Assembly: GCF_024181285.1 (NCBI RefSeq)
Contig: NZ_CP051201.1
Coordinates: 1,984,001 to 2,048,000 of the forward strand
Direction: 5' to 3'
Origin: Treponema sp. OMZ 790
Lineage (GTDB): Bacteria; Spirochaetota; Spirochaetia; Treponematales; Treponemataceae
DNA: 64,000 nt
This document shows, piece by piece, positions 10,401 to 19,233 of this stretch. The notes beneath the pieces are model-generated. The model was given only the letters and a program-made list of their open reading frames with translations, searched no databases and was not told the origin of the DNA. A program made the position numbers and the translations under genes. Numbering within the stretch: position 1 is the stretch's first letter; each line of letters starts with the position of its first letter.

Positions 10401-10826
10401 GTTACCGGCTCTTATATGTTTAATAGGAGATCCTTCTTTTCCAAAATACCCTAAGGCCAAAAAACTTTTTTTATAATCATCTTTATACAATGTTTCAAAA
10501 TAAAAACTTTTATTGAGCAAAAACAATAAAGACAAATTTGCTTTTTGTTTAAACACTCCCTGAAAAGAGTTTACCTTTGCATAACCTTGAACAAATTCAA
10601 AAGATGAAAGGCCTAAAAATTCAAGATCCCAAAATCCGTCCAAAAAAAGCGTTATATTTTCTTTATCAAAATTTTTATAATATTGCCCGGCCTTATTTTC
10701 TCCGGTTCTGTTTTTAATCAGATCAATACCAAAATCAATATCGGAAGTTTCATCAGTTTCAGAAGCTTGTACAGATGTTAATAAAAAAATAAGAAGCAGA
10801 AACAATATTAAAAACTTTTTTTTCAT
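7401..10826 (-). CDS. Large exported beta-rich protein, probable outer-membrane or surface protein
   Basis: I do not recognise the family. The 1141-residue protein starts with a clear signal peptide (MKKKFLILFLLLIFLLT...VQASE). The rest is rich in alternating hydrophobic/aromatic strands with many Tyr, Phe and Asn residues and ends in a phenylalanine (GKVDF), a pattern seen in outer-membrane barrels. The first 300 residues look like a separate beta domain. Its start overlaps the dinB stop by four bases (ATGA), so it is probably translated together with dinB and the upstream membrane protein. A role in the outer envelope is inferred from composition only. Confidence 0.6.
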   Translation of the reverse strand: MKKKFLILFLLLIFLLTSVQASETDETSDIDFGIDLIKNRTGENKAGQYYKNFDKENITLFLDGFWDLEFLGLSSFEFVQGYAKVNSFQGVFKQKANLSLLFLLNKSFYFETLYKDDYKKSFLALGYFGKEGSPIKHIRAGNSNIKFPLNYGYVDTGGGKFISPGIMGAFAGETWNADAVLRYESSEYNSKIYYGSTEIVENKISINAWQRAMHFYIPADNLYGKPVSVFVKDFAGGQWRPLSPDEFSVDPHLKVLSLKKSYPEGVAVNYFDLESNPSGIGDSHLQNVKAYFSASASIPAVNEIVNFMTAHSAMDSYKKRIYGKDYLVLKEKMFSPFEIASRYSVPQNETDPSVVIFDINHQNETSAFTASIETTNNFLSDFQKLKFIQVLDSLNGYDFSRVEQMFPFRKTDSKIYLPDNSDESNLNFQILCKNYLPSPGFVLPDTAIPGSIRVFKNRISISNFTYNESTYTVTINEPILSNDIVEIQWKEGLTYSDSGTVRFAGGAHWKLLAGLDMFFAGSGDWEITKQKYNPIDTYKLSAGIDYKTKNINTGSVFGFQADADRKKKAKAQFYSFKNKSYFSYSFEGSFYSKNEVPIFSNPIFYFEENFIGNKKSLNLHTKTNASLDIWKIKLAGLLSLKNDFLSGNSNFKIIESYGHSVTIPIYYFSASEDFFVNIHDSILRREGKINFEKYVNINYMTAIDYNKDYTSQRMYASISPIIPEANFGVIYTQTDFSINQKYKNIFNPSSYSYDHAWSKSLVDMYSKGEKNAEDRSGGITFLFNYFPKDENKEGIQLSGFNFDAFSKTVFQGKTKKKSIDETGFEISIPFNTGKIFFFPIIKRKITKEKNGTEAEKLESYASDLRSLFTGLGGQYWLFSKPFFYDMFDQKINTQIQSENKDLFFGFFNSYGFSLSRLISGSIKDLYTPIDFGTSVSRLVQSAQSNAGPISIYGIDFSFKYTALNISGKYGYFDWFKFYDQDELNRLYKFGFSFGKNFFKFNLNSVHSLYFFFGSNNKLGFENEFLYKASKIENTKLMTDEWKEKLSIMFSYKGGSSLPRLLIETFSKIPLSDSREERLSVEFSQNKTLPKLNYKFSFRHSQSTKIGAHGEVKIFAELEGSSTKSNSFLLNVNAGISGKVDF

Positions 10827-12010
10827 TCAAGGCCTTCCTTATTTTTTTGTAAAAGGCGCGCAGGTTTTAAAATATTTTTACCCTCTTTTTTGGTCAGAGC
10901 GTACATAGTTTCTTCTACTTTTCTTTTTTTTATATTTTTTTCACTGTAAAATAATTCGCTTTGAGCTTCCGGAATATCGGATTCAACATTCATAATACAA
11001 AGCCCCAGCAGTCTTATCGGAGTTTTATTATCGAATTTTTTATAAAAAAGCTCTTTTGCTCTTTCAAATAAATCCTGTGTATCATTTACAACGGAGCCGG
11101 TGCTCTGAACGGAAACTGTTTTAAAATCATTATATCGTATTTTGACCGAAACGGTTTTCCCCTTTATTTTTTCGTCGAATATCCTGTACATAAGCTCGGA
11201 TGCAAGATAAAAAAGAACATCATTTATCTCTATATGAGAAAATAAGTCATGCTCAAATGTTCTTTCAGTACTTATGGAATGCGACTTTACATCATCAGTA
11301 AAAACATCGTAAAGCTCTCCCCTTACAGCTTGATATAAAAAACTACCGCCGGCATTTCCCAAAATAGTTTGTAAAAGATGTTCGCTTGAGTTAAAGATTT
11401 GCGGAACAGTACTTAATCCGGCAGCAACAAGTCTTTCCCGCGTTTTTCCGCCAATTCCCCAAATATCTTCTAAAGGGAGACTTTTCATAAAATCGATCTC
11501 TTGCCCTAAAGGAACAATAAAAAGACCGTCCGGTTTTGAGCGGCCCGAAGCAATCTTTGCAATATATTTAGTGCGGGCACAGCCGACCGAAACGGTTAAA
11601 CCGGTTTTTTCTTTTATAGTTTTTTTTAATAAGAGAGCCGAGTCTCTTGGTTCACCGAATATTTTTTCCATTCCCGTCATATTCAAAAAAGCTTCGTCAA
11701 CTGAAATTTGTTTTATTTCGGGGGTAAAATCTTTAAAGATAGACATAACCTCTTTCGATTTTTCATGGTAGCGGCCCATTCTGCCTCTTAAAAATATACC
11801 GTTCGGACAAAGTTTTTTAGCCTGCAAAATCGGCATCGCAGAATGTACGCCAAATTTTCTGGCTTCATAAGAACAGGTTGATACAACTCCGCGCTCGGAT
11901 TGACCGCCGACAATTACGGGTTTACCTCGATATTCAGGATTATCCAATTGTTCAACAGAAGCAAAAAAAGCATCTATATCGACATGAAAAAAAGTTTTAC
12001 CCTTGGACAT
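10823..12010 (-). CDS. dinB: DNA polymerase IV (Y-family)
   Basis: Translesion DNA polymerase of 395 residues. The catalytic motifs are visible: FHVDIDAFFASVEQ at the N terminus, YEARKFGV, and ISVDEAFLNMTG with the second acidic pair. A helix-hairpin-helix (LEDIWGIGGKTRERL) and the little-finger domain follow. The ATG at 12010 has a ribosome site (GGGAG) inside the end of the upstream gene; an ATG at 12022 is also possible. No C-terminal beta-clamp motif was identified with confidence. It sits in a tight leftward operon between the membrane protein and the exported beta-rich protein. Confidence 0.93.
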   Translation of the reverse strand: MSKGKTFFHVDIDAFFASVEQLDNPEYRGKPVIVGGQSERGVVSTCSYEARKFGVHSAMPILQAKKLCPNGIFLRGRMGRYHEKSKEVMSIFKDFTPEIKQISVDEAFLNMTGMEKIFGEPRDSALLLKKTIKEKTGLTVSVGCARTKYIAKIASGRSKPDGLFIVPLGQEIDFMKSLPLEDIWGIGGKTRERLVAAGLSTVPQIFNSSEHLLQTILGNAGGSFLYQAVRGELYDVFTDDVKSHSISTERTFEHDLFSHIEINDVLFYLASELMYRIFDEKIKGKTVSVKIRYNDFKTVSVQSTGSVVNDTQDLFERAKELFYKKFDNKTPIRLLGLCIMNVESDIPEAQSELFYSEKNIKKRKVEETMYALTKKEGKNILKPARLLQKNKEGLE

Positions 12011-12011
12011 G

Positions 12012-13961
12012 TCAACTCCCATTTTCAGGCGATAAATCGAATTCTTTTATCACATGGAAAATCATTTTATCGTTTTTTATTTTTTCGTTAAAAGATTTCG
12101 TATCCGAGTTAAGAGAATTATCATAAAACCATGCGAGTATTTTTACATGTAAAAGAGCATTTTTTTCGCTAGAAAATTTTATTGAAAAAGGTTCAGTTAA
12201 ATTGATAGGTGAAACAAACTCTGCATTTTTTCCTTCAGCCGATTTTTTAAAATCCATATTCGCTTCATAAATAGGAAAGCCGTCGGCTCGGTTTATAATA
12301 ACCCTCATGGCAGCAATTTTATTCACAGGAATTATATTTACTTCACCTATAACTCTTTCAAGATAATTTTCGGTTCGAGCCTGCACCTTAATAAAATCAT
12401 CATCTTTAATTCCGGATAGTTCGGGAAATTCTTTATCGGCTTCCATTATTTCATGCGTATTTTTTATATTCGAAATGACGGATATATATTTATTCCCGTT
12501 TTCAATATTATATAAAATAAATTCTTTATTATTTTTAGGATGTAAAAACGGCGGATAAATCAAAACAACTACAACACAAAGTACCGTAACAAATATAATT
12601 GTTCCGCTCATAATAAATGACATAGATTTTATTCCGGGAAATTCCATTTTTAAACGCACAAAAAACCTTATAAACATTAAACTATACGGAAGAATAAACA
12701 TTGCCGCCAAAGTATTATCTGCATAAAACAAGATATCAATAAGATTATCTTTAATAAATAATACATCTAAAAAGTAGCACATAAACAATATAATATTTAA
12801 AATAAAAAATATTATTTGTGAGTACAATTTTTGAAAATGATAAGAAAAAAAGGATAAAATATAAATTTCCAAAACAATAATTGCCAACGATAAATTCACT
12901 CTCGAAAAAATAAATATATTAAAGAAACAAACAATACTGGCCAAATATCCGTAGATAAAAATATTATTAGGCAATTTTAAATATCTATTTATATACACAA
13001 ATGAAGAGCTTATTAATGCAGCAAACAATAATTTTAATAATATAGCCGTCAAGGGCAAAAAATTAATTGAATTTTCAAAACCGAATTTGGCAGAAAATAA
13101 AAGAAGGGTTAGATATTCACCCATATATAGGGCAAATAAATTAATTATAAAAAAGAAAATAGGAACCCGCCAAAGAAGCACAAGGTCTCGAATATTTTTC
13201 TCTCTTTTTTTTCCGAATAGAAAGCTGAATACAAATATATAAAAAAGAGCGGCTAAGGTAACACCGATTATTAAAATCACCAGTGTTGTTTCGCTTATAA
13301 TCCTACTACCGAATAAATGTTTTACATTGTAGTGCCTATCCCATTCCGATGAAATACCTTGAGAATACTTACGGACTAAAGAAAGCAATGCGGTCTGCAT
13401 ATCAGCACCGTAAGAGATTTTTATTGCAGGAATATCTTCCTTTAAATATTCTGCCAATATATCGTCACTGATTATCCCAAGACGGTATAGAATAATATTA
13501 TTATACTTAAAATCAAAAGGTATATTTTCTTCAAACAAAATTTCCTGCAAATCTTTTAACATCCAAGGAGGACAAGTTTTTTTTTCGCCTCCGGGAATCA
13601 ACAAGGCTTTATCAGAAGCTCCATCCGATAATATAAAGACAAGACCGGATTTAGTTTCATTTATCTTTGAAATAATCTTTTTTGTATTTTGATATTCGGT
13701 TATCCCAATTGTTTCAGGAAGATCCGGCACATCATTATCTGTAATGGCAATTATAACCCGTACCAAAAGATTTTCTTTTTTTAGAGTTTCTGCAAAATTT
13801 TCTAAAAATTGAGTCGAAAAAGTAGATTCATTATTCTGATTTCTTGAAGCTGTAAAAACAAGAATATTTTCACTTTTAGGCCCTATTTCATAAATGGTGT
13901 TTTCGGAATAAGAGTTGAATACGAGAAAAAAAAATAAAATTAAAAAAAACTTACTCTTCAA
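12012..13961 (-). CDS. Polytopic membrane protein with exported N-terminal domain
   Basis: The family is not recognised. The 649-residue product has a signal peptide (MKSKFFLILFFFLVFNSYS) and an exported domain of about 200 residues that resembles an alpha/beta fold (ILVFTASRNQ, RVIIAITDNDVPDLP, SGLVFILSDGASD). About eight hydrophobic helices follow between residues 230 and 460, then a C-terminal soluble domain. The start codon is TTG, with AGAGGT as ribosome site. It lies 11 bases after the J-domain gene and just before dinB, so the genes are likely one operon. A caspase-like or CHAT-like reading of the N-terminal domain is possible, but no catalytic pair was established. Confidence 0.6.
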   Translation of the reverse strand: MKSKFFLILFFFLVFNSYSENTIYEIGPKSENILVFTASRNQNNESTFSTQFLENFAETLKKENLLVRVIIAITDNDVPDLPETIGITEYQNTKKIISKINETKSGLVFILSDGASDKALLIPGGEKKTCPPWMLKDLQEILFEENIPFDFKYNNIILYRLGIISDDILAEYLKEDIPAIKISYGADMQTALLSLVRKYSQGISSEWDRHYNVKHLFGSRIISETTLVILIIGVTLAALFYIFVFSFLFGKKREKNIRDLVLLWRVPIFFFIINLFALYMGEYLTLLLFSAKFGFENSINFLPLTAILLKLLFAALISSSFVYINRYLKLPNNIFIYGYLASIVCFFNIFIFSRVNLSLAIIVLEIYILSFFSYHFQKLYSQIIFFILNIILFMCYFLDVLFIKDNLIDILFYADNTLAAMFILPYSLMFIRFFVRLKMEFPGIKSMSFIMSGTIIFVTVLCVVVVLIYPPFLHPKNNKEFILYNIENGNKYISVISNIKNTHEIMEADKEFPELSGIKDDDFIKVQARTENYLERVIGEVNIIPVNKIAAMRVIINRADGFPIYEANMDFKKSAEGKNAEFVSPINLTEPFSIKFSSEKNALLHVKILAWFYDNSLNSDTKSFNEKIKNDKMIFHVIKEFDLSPENGS

Positions 13962-13972
13962 TTTATTACCTC

Positions 13973-14386
13973 TTATGAGTTTAAATCTTTTTCCGATAGG
14001 ATTTTTCCCGTCTTAAACCAAGTCTCTATTTTACGATAAGAATTATTTATACGCCTTATTATCACATTAGCTTCAACTTGTTTTGCAGACGAAGACTGAA
14101 AATCGGGATGATATTTTTTTATCAAGCGCTTCCATGATTTTTTACATTCATCGACAGGAACTCCCGGCAAAACATTCAATACGGCAAAATCTTCAACAAG
14201 CTCGGGCGGAACGGCAACTCTTACAGTCTCTTTATTTATTTTAGGAGGTGGACGCCGTTCCATTCGTCCTCCTATTGTGCGGTAACGGCCGCTCGATTTT
14301 TCAGAAGCTGCAGCAAAAGGGTCTTCATCAGAAGTGAGAGCATCTCGCAAAATATTTCCCATATCGTTATAATAATTCTTACTCAT
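13973..14386 (-). CDS. J-domain (DnaJ-like) protein
   Basis: Short co-chaperone-like protein of 137 residues. The C-terminal half is a J domain with the KKYHPDF motif (HPD intact) between two helices, and would stimulate the ATPase of an Hsp70 partner. The N-terminal 60 residues are low-complexity and basic/proline-rich (RRPPPKINKE). There is no Gly/Phe region or zinc domain, so it is not DnaJ itself. It is separated by only 3 bases from the upstream NeuB-like gene. Confidence 0.85.
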   Translation of the reverse strand: MSKNYYNDMGNILRDALTSDEDPFAAASEKSSGRYRTIGGRMERRPPPKINKETVRVAVPPELVEDFAVLNVLPGVPVDECKKSWKRLIKKYHPDFQSSSAKQVEANVIIRRINNSYRKIETWFKTGKILSEKDLNS

Positions 14387-14389
14387 ATT

Positions 14390-15529
14390 TTATTTCCTTA
14401 TAAGAAAATCTTGCATCAATAAACCTTCACCGGCTGTAACAGGTCTTTGTAAAACAACTCCGATAAAACTATCAAACATTTCAGGCTCTACTCCCGGCGA
14501 TAAAACTTTTTCGGTTCGCAAAACGGCAATATCTTTATCCGTGATTACATCTCCCTTTTTTAAATCATGCAGATAATGAATGGACCTGTTTGTGCGTCCG
14601 TAGTTTCTGCTTTCAGCCGGGCTTAATTTTTTTTCGCCGGAACCCAGCACTTCATTTATAAGTTCAGCGGAATAGTTCAATTTTATTAAACCCTCGATAA
14701 TTTCATCATAAGTTTTTCCGGAAAAAGAATTTAAAAAAGAACACATTTTTTTAAACATTTCGGGTTCTAAAGCAACAGGATCATCCAAGCCTTTTTCATT
14801 ACGGGAAAGGCAGATATGTTTTTCTATTATAAAACCGCCTGATGCAAGGGTTAAAGCAGGAACCAGTATCGGATCCAAAGAATGGTCGCTTACACCGCAG
14901 GCAATACCGAAAATGCGGCTCAAATTTTTAATTACCGAAACATTATATTCTTTTTCGGGAGCAGGATAAGATGTGATACAGTGAAGAAGAGCTGTCTGCA
15001 ATTCTTTATTTTCAGAGTGTAAAAAATTTAAAGCTTTTTCAATATCCTTTAAAAGAGAAACCCCGCTTGATAAAATCATAGAGAAGTTAAACTTAGCACA
15101 GTGTTTTAAAAGCTGTACATAATTAAGCTCGGGTGATGCAATCTTTATAAAATCGGGTTTTAACGCAGCAAGCTCTGCAGCAGATCTAAATCCGAAAGGA
15201 CTGGCCGAAAACAAAAGTTTTTTTGACCGGCTGTATTCGGCAAGCTCTTTGTAAAATTCTATGGAAACTTCCAAACTTTTAAAACGCTCATACAGAGGAA
15301 TCTTTCCTGTAGGCAAATCTACATATCCGGTATTCGGATGAAGAATTTCATCGGCATAAACAATCTGAAATTTTACAGCCCTTGCTCCGGCTTCAGCCGC
15401 GGCATCTATCAGCGCTTCAGCAGCCTTAATAGAACCGTTATGGCTTGTTCCTATTTCTGCAATCGTAAGAGGATTTTTTACTGAAAAAATTTCCGAACCG
15501 AGCTTGAACTCTTCACATTTATTATACAT
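14390..15529 (-). CDS. NeuB-family sialic acid (nonulosonate) synthase
   Basis: The family condenses phosphoenolpyruvate with an N-acyl hexosamine to make a nonulosonic acid. The TIM barrel begins PLTIAEIGTSHNGSIKAAE, with ARAVKFQIVYADE, FSASPFGF and the histidine-bearing GVSDHS motif. A C-terminal SAF (antifreeze-like) domain begins near residue 300 (NRSIHYLHDLKKGDVIT). The length of 379 residues is slightly longer than usual. No other nonulosonate genes are nearby, so the exact sugar (sialic, pseudaminic, legionaminic) cannot be said. In other spirochaetes such genes relate to surface or flagellar glycans. Confidence 0.87.
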   Translation of the reverse strand: MYNKCEEFKLGSEIFSVKNPLTIAEIGTSHNGSIKAAEALIDAAAEAGARAVKFQIVYADEILHPNTGYVDLPTGKIPLYERFKSLEVSIEFYKELAEYSRSKKLLFSASPFGFRSAAELAALKPDFIKIASPELNYVQLLKHCAKFNFSMILSSGVSLLKDIEKALNFLHSENKELQTALLHCITSYPAPEKEYNVSVIKNLSRIFGIACGVSDHSLDPILVPALTLASGGFIIEKHICLSRNEKGLDDPVALEPEMFKKMCSFLNSFSGKTYDEIIEGLIKLNYSAELINEVLGSGEKKLSPAESRNYGRTNRSIHYLHDLKKGDVITDKDIAVLRTEKVLSPGVEPEMFDSFIGVVLQRPVTAGEGLLMQDFLIRK

Positions 15530-15571
15530 AACAATAAAAAAATCTTACATCAAATCTTAAAAAAAAACAAG

Positions 15572-15659
15572 AGAGCCGGCTTTTGTAAATTATAGAGCCG
15601 GCTTTTGTAAATTATAGAGCCGGCTTTTTCAAATTAGAGAAGCAGCTTTTGCAAAAACA
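15572..15659. repeat. 22-bp tandem repeat, about four units
   Basis: The unit AGAGCCGGCTTTTGTAAATT plus AT starts at 15572, 15594 and 15616, with a diverged fourth copy from 15638. The first two units are identical. The GCCGGC core is palindromic. It fills the space between the NeuB-like gene and the NusG-II-like gene and might be the end of a transcription unit. Confidence 0.85.
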
Positions 15660-15667
15660 TATAAGTT

Positions 15668-16018
15668 TTATTTTTTTTCGACAGTCAAAAATACCTTATT
15701 CGGAAGACAGGCATTCCAGTCGCCGTGATTTTTTAATTTTGGAGCTGCTATACAGGTTTTATTTGAACAAGTTGAACTAACCACGAAGGCTTCGTTTTTT
15801 TCTATTCTGATACTTACAGGCCCGGTTTCTCCTTCAACAGTAAAAGAAACATCCGCATCCATGGGATATATCCAATCTCCTTTCGGCGTCCTTACCGATA
15901 AATAAAGAGCGGAATTATCTGCAGAATATATAAAAAGAGCTACCGAAATTATAAATGCAGCAATTACGGTAAGGATTGCAACATCCAAGACTCTAATCTT
16001 ATTAAAAAACTTTTTCAC
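15668..16018 (-). CDS. NusG domain II-containing protein
   Basis: Small exported or membrane-anchored protein of 116 residues. One N-terminal hydrophobic helix (VAILTVIAAFIISVALFIY) is followed by a beta-rich domain resembling NusG domain II (DUF1312 type). The late Cys pair pattern CSNKTC...W.ACLPN is the family hallmark. The molecular role is unknown; relatives are often found near electron-transfer or FMN-lipoprotein genes. Its start overlaps the end of the patatin gene by 17 bases, which indicates coupled translation. Confidence 0.8.
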   Translation of the reverse strand: MKKFFNKIRVLDVAILTVIAAFIISVALFIYSADNSALYLSVRTPKGDWIYPMDADVSFTVEGETGPVSIRIEKNEAFVVSSTCSNKTCIAAPKLKNHGDWNACLPNKVFLTVEKK

Positions 16019-16913
16019 TTTTTAACCTTTTGGAAGTCATTTTTGCCATGCGTCTGCGGTTTAAAAAACCAAAAAAACCTTTTTGAAAAAATTCAAGAAG
16101 TTCTTTTCGATGATTCATGGTTACGGAATATCCCATTTGAATTTGATACAGAGGATCGGAAAAATCGTAAGATCCCGTATCTGTATCTATATTAAGAATA
16201 TGGGTCGGAGTATTGCAGGTTCTATAATCAGGTTTTATTGAAGCGACTTCCATACATCTTGTTAAAACGGATATAGAAGAATCTATATCACTACTGTTTA
16301 TAGTTTTAAAAGCTCCAAGAGTAACAGCCAAAATATTTTTAAAACCTTTTTCTTTTGCAATCCAGACAGGCGTATTATTTTTTACACAGCCGTCCACAAA
16401 AAGTTTCCCGTCATGATTAAACGGAGCAAAAAATCCGGGATACGAGTATGAAGCCCGCATCGCATCAGCTAAAAACCCCTTATCAAAAACAACCTCATCC
16501 CCTTCACACAAATCCGTTGCATTACAATAGAAAGGAATCCTAAGCTGATCAAAGGTTTGATAACAGGAAAGTTTTTTAAAAAGCGTCAGGCTTTTTTCTC
16601 CTGAATCAGCTCCCTGATGGGAAATTAAATTATTTAAACCCGCCCCGATTTGCAGGATTTTTGTAAGTTTAGTCAAGCCGAATCCCAGATGTGAAACATC
16701 CAGATAATCGGTTAATTCAAAATCGTTGGAAAAGAAAGAAATCATTTCATCGACGGTCATACCTGAAGCATAGAGTCCGCCGATAATGGCTCCCATCGAA
16801 CAGCCGACAATACAATCAGGCAGAGGATATTTCAATTCCTCAAGAGCTTTAAACATTCCTATGTAGGCAAGGCCTTTTGCGCCTCCGCCGGATAAAACCA
16901 ATGCCCATTTCAT
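16002..16913 (-). CDS. Patatin-like phospholipase (RssA/YchK type)
   Basis: Serine lipid acyl hydrolase of 303 residues. It opens with the oxyanion loop LSGGGAKGLAYIG and has the nucleophile elbow GCSMGAIIGG (GxSxG). The catalytic aspartate lies in FVDGCVKNNTP, where the usual DGG/DGA is DGC. There is no signal peptide, so it probably acts on the inner face of the membrane. It is upstream of, and overlaps, the NusG-II gene. Confidence 0.9.
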   Translation of the reverse strand: MKWALVLSGGGAKGLAYIGMFKALEELKYPLPDCIVGCSMGAIIGGLYASGMTVDEMISFFSNDFELTDYLDVSHLGFGLTKLTKILQIGAGLNNLISHQGADSGEKSLTLFKKLSCYQTFDQLRIPFYCNATDLCEGDEVVFDKGFLADAMRASYSYPGFFAPFNHDGKLFVDGCVKNNTPVWIAKEKGFKNILAVTLGAFKTINSSDIDSSISVLTRCMEVASIKPDYRTCNTPTHILNIDTDTGSYDFSDPLYQIQMGYSVTMNHRKELLEFFQKGFFGFLNRRRMAKMTSKRLKSEKVF

Positions 16914-16949
16914 ACTATAATTATATATCTATTTTTAAATTTATTCCAG

Positions 16950-17699
16950 CTATTTTTTAAGTAAATCTGCAATCTTGTCAGGATAATCCGTTATAATTGC
17001 ATCCAAACCTGTGCTTAAAACTTGGGCATAGTCCGTTTGGATTGAACCGAACCATGCATTTACCTTAAAACCTTCATTATGAAGTTCCTCTACAAACTCT
17101 TTTGTGAGCCTATATGCAGGCGGATGATAGCATTCTATTCCGTATTTTTTTAAATAATCGGCAGGATGCAGATCCCAAGAATCAACCAAAAAACCGCACA
17201 CAAGTGAAGGAGCTATCTTTTTCATTCTCAAAACACTTTCATGATTAAAAGAAGAAATTATACATTTTTCTTGAAGATCATACTGCTTTAAAAGAGCATA
17301 TACTTTTTCCTCTATCCCGGAATATTCAAAGACACCTGTTTTTAATTCGATGTTGGAAATAATATTTTTATTTTTTATAAAATCGAAATATTCTTCAAGG
17401 GAAGGGATTCTTTCATCCAAAGGCATCGTTCCGCTAAAAGACTCTGCACTTTTAAAATTTGCTGCGGCATTGATTTTCTTTAACTCGGCAAAAGAAAAAT
17501 CTTTTACAAGGCCTGAAGCATTACATGTTCTATCCAATGCTTCATCATGAATTATAATGGGCACGCCGTCAGAAGAAAGATGAACATCGAACTCTATGCC
17601 GTCAACACCTAAGTTCGCCGCTTTAGAAAAAGCAAGCATCGTGTTTTCCGGATATTTACTTCGAAACCCTCTGTGGGCAAAATTAAGAGTTTTAAACAT
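16950..17699 (-). CDS. Glycerophosphodiester phosphodiesterase
   Basis: Cytoplasmic GDPD of 249 residues that releases glycerol-3-phosphate from deacylated phospholipids. The N terminus has the signature FAHRGFRSKYPENTMLAF, followed by GVDGIEFDVHLSSDGVPIIIHDE with the conserved Glu/Asp metal ligands and catalytic His residues. The barrel ends with NAWFGS and ITDYPDKI. There is no signal peptide, unlike the surface GlpQ proteins of spirochaetes. It lies between LemA and the patatin gene on the same strand; together the two enzymes would fit phospholipid recycling. Confidence 0.92.
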   Translation of the reverse strand: MFKTLNFAHRGFRSKYPENTMLAFSKAANLGVDGIEFDVHLSSDGVPIIIHDEALDRTCNASGLVKDFSFAELKKINAAANFKSAESFSGTMPLDERIPSLEEYFDFIKNKNIISNIELKTGVFEYSGIEEKVYALLKQYDLQEKCIISSFNHESVLRMKKIAPSLVCGFLVDSWDLHPADYLKKYGIECYHPPAYRLTKEFVEELHNEGFKVNAWFGSIQTDYAQVLSTGLDAIITDYPDKIADLLKK

Positions 17700-17718
17700 A
17701 TTACAGGCCTAATAAAAT

Positions 17719-18327
17719 TTATAAATCAACTTTAGGAGCGGTCGAGGCTTGATCATCAGCCTTAAAATAAGCCTTTTCTCTAAAGCCGTTCATATTTGCG
17801 ATAATCGAACGCGGAAATTGTCTTATATAAACATTGTATGATTGGACGGCTTCGTTATATCTTTTGCGTTCAACTGCAATACGGTTTTCTGTTCCTTCAA
17901 GCTGAGTCTGCAAATCCATAAAATTTTGATTTGCTTTTAACTCAGGATAGTTTTCGGTAATAACCAATAAACGCTGTAAGGCAGCTCCAAGTTCACTTTG
18001 AGCTTGCTGAAATTTTGCAAAGGATTCGGGATTATTTAAAACCTCGTCAGAAACCTTCATAACACCGCCGGCCTTTGATCTTGCTTCTGCAATCTCGGTA
18101 AAAACCTTAGACTCATGTGCAGCATAACCTTTTACAGTATTCACCAAGTTGGGAATTAAATCAAAACGTCTTTGATAAACATTTTCTACCTGGCTCCATG
18201 AAGACTTTACATTCTCCTCTGCAAGGATAATGGAATTATATGTTCCTACAAAAAATCTATATAAGCCGAAACCTAAAACAAAAACAACAGCCAAAATAAT
18301 CAATCCGGTTTTTAAACCCTTACTCAT
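17719..18327 (-). CDS. lemA: LemA family protein
   Basis: LemA-type membrane protein of 202 residues, the usual length. A single N-terminal helix (GLIILAVVFVLGFGLYRFF) is followed by a long helical domain with the family signature NVKSSWSQVENVYQRRFDLI and the later motif ENRIAVERKRYNEAVQSYN. The function is not established; it is often linked to envelope stress. It is 19 bases upstream of the GDPD gene. Confidence 0.94.
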   Translation of the reverse strand: MSKGLKTGLIILAVVFVLGFGLYRFFVGTYNSIILAEENVKSSWSQVENVYQRRFDLIPNLVNTVKGYAAHESKVFTEIAEARSKAGGVMKVSDEVLNNPESFAKFQQAQSELGAALQRLLVITENYPELKANQNFMDLQTQLEGTENRIAVERKRYNEAVQSYNVYIRQFPRSIIANMNGFREKAYFKADDQASTAPKVDL

Positions 18328-18396
18328 AATGCCTCCATAAAGTATTAAAATTAAGATGTATTTAATCTAACAAATTATAAATAAAAAAACAAGAGC

Positions 18397-19233
18397 TTAT
18401 TTTTTTCTAACGGAAGGTGCTGCAATAAAAAAGATAAGAGTTACAAGATAAGGAAAGGATAATAAAATACCGGACGGAATTTTTACGGCACCCTGCATTA
18501 TGTTCACGGCATATTCAGCCGCAGAAAAAAGTAAGACGGCGAGAGTGCATAAAAGAGGATTTTTATTTCCCAAAAAGATTGCAGCCAAGGCTGTCCAGCC
18601 TCTTCCCGCACTTATATTGGGCGTGTAGGCGGCAAGACGGAACACAAGGGTTGATCCGGCGCAAGCTGCAAAAAAACCGGCAAGAGTCCATGAAAATATT
18701 TTATACTTATCGGGATTTATTCCGCGGGCAATTAAAACGTCGGAGGCCTCTCCTGAATATTTTAAGCCGATTCCCTTGGAACTGTATTTTAAAAATAAAA
18801 AAATTACAACAGCTAAAATTAAACCCGTAAAAAACGGATTAAGATTATTTACGGGACTAAGATGGGAGGACATTTCAAAATCTTCAAAGGAAAGAACTCC
18901 GCCTTTTTTTAAAAAAAGTTCGGAAGCCCAAGGAACAAAGCCTGCGGCAAAGAGGTTTAAAGAAAGCCCTGTCAAAAAAGAATTTGCCCTTGTTTTAACG
19001 GTAAACAAGGCAAGTAAATACAGAATAAGAGAAGTTAAAATAATAGAAGCTATAAAACCTAAAAAGGGATTACCGCTTATTATGGTTATAAGAGCGCAAA
19101 AAAAAGCCGAGAGAATAACGGCTCCTTCCATAAAAACTGCAAGAGAGCCTGCATATTCTGTAAGGAGAGCTCCTAAACTTAAAAACAAAAGAGGTGCCGA
19201 GATTTTTAAGATAACCAAGACGGCTTCAATCAT
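18397..19233 (-). CDS. ABC transporter permease, nucleoside/BMP type (second permease)
   Basis: Inner-membrane permease of 278 residues with about eight hydrophobic helices. It carries the BPD_transp_2 pattern seen in nucleoside permeases, including ARGINPDKYKIFSWTLAG and AGRGWTALAAIFLGNKNP. It is the last gene of the transporter operon and overlaps the preceding permease by four bases (ATGA). By synteny with the treponemal Pnr system it should import purine nucleosides; the substrate is inferred. Confidence 0.87.
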   Translation of the reverse strand: MIEAVLVILKISAPLLFLSLGALLTEYAGSLAVFMEGAVILSAFFCALITIISGNPFLGFIASIILTSLILYLLALFTVKTRANSFLTGLSLNLFAAGFVPWASELFLKKGGVLSFEDFEMSSHLSPVNNLNPFFTGLILAVVIFLFLKYSSKGIGLKYSGEASDVLIARGINPDKYKIFSWTLAGFFAACAGSTLVFRLAAYTPNISAGRGWTALAAIFLGNKNPLLCTLAVLLFSAAEYAVNIMQGAVKIPSGILLSFPYLVTLIFFIAAPSVRKK

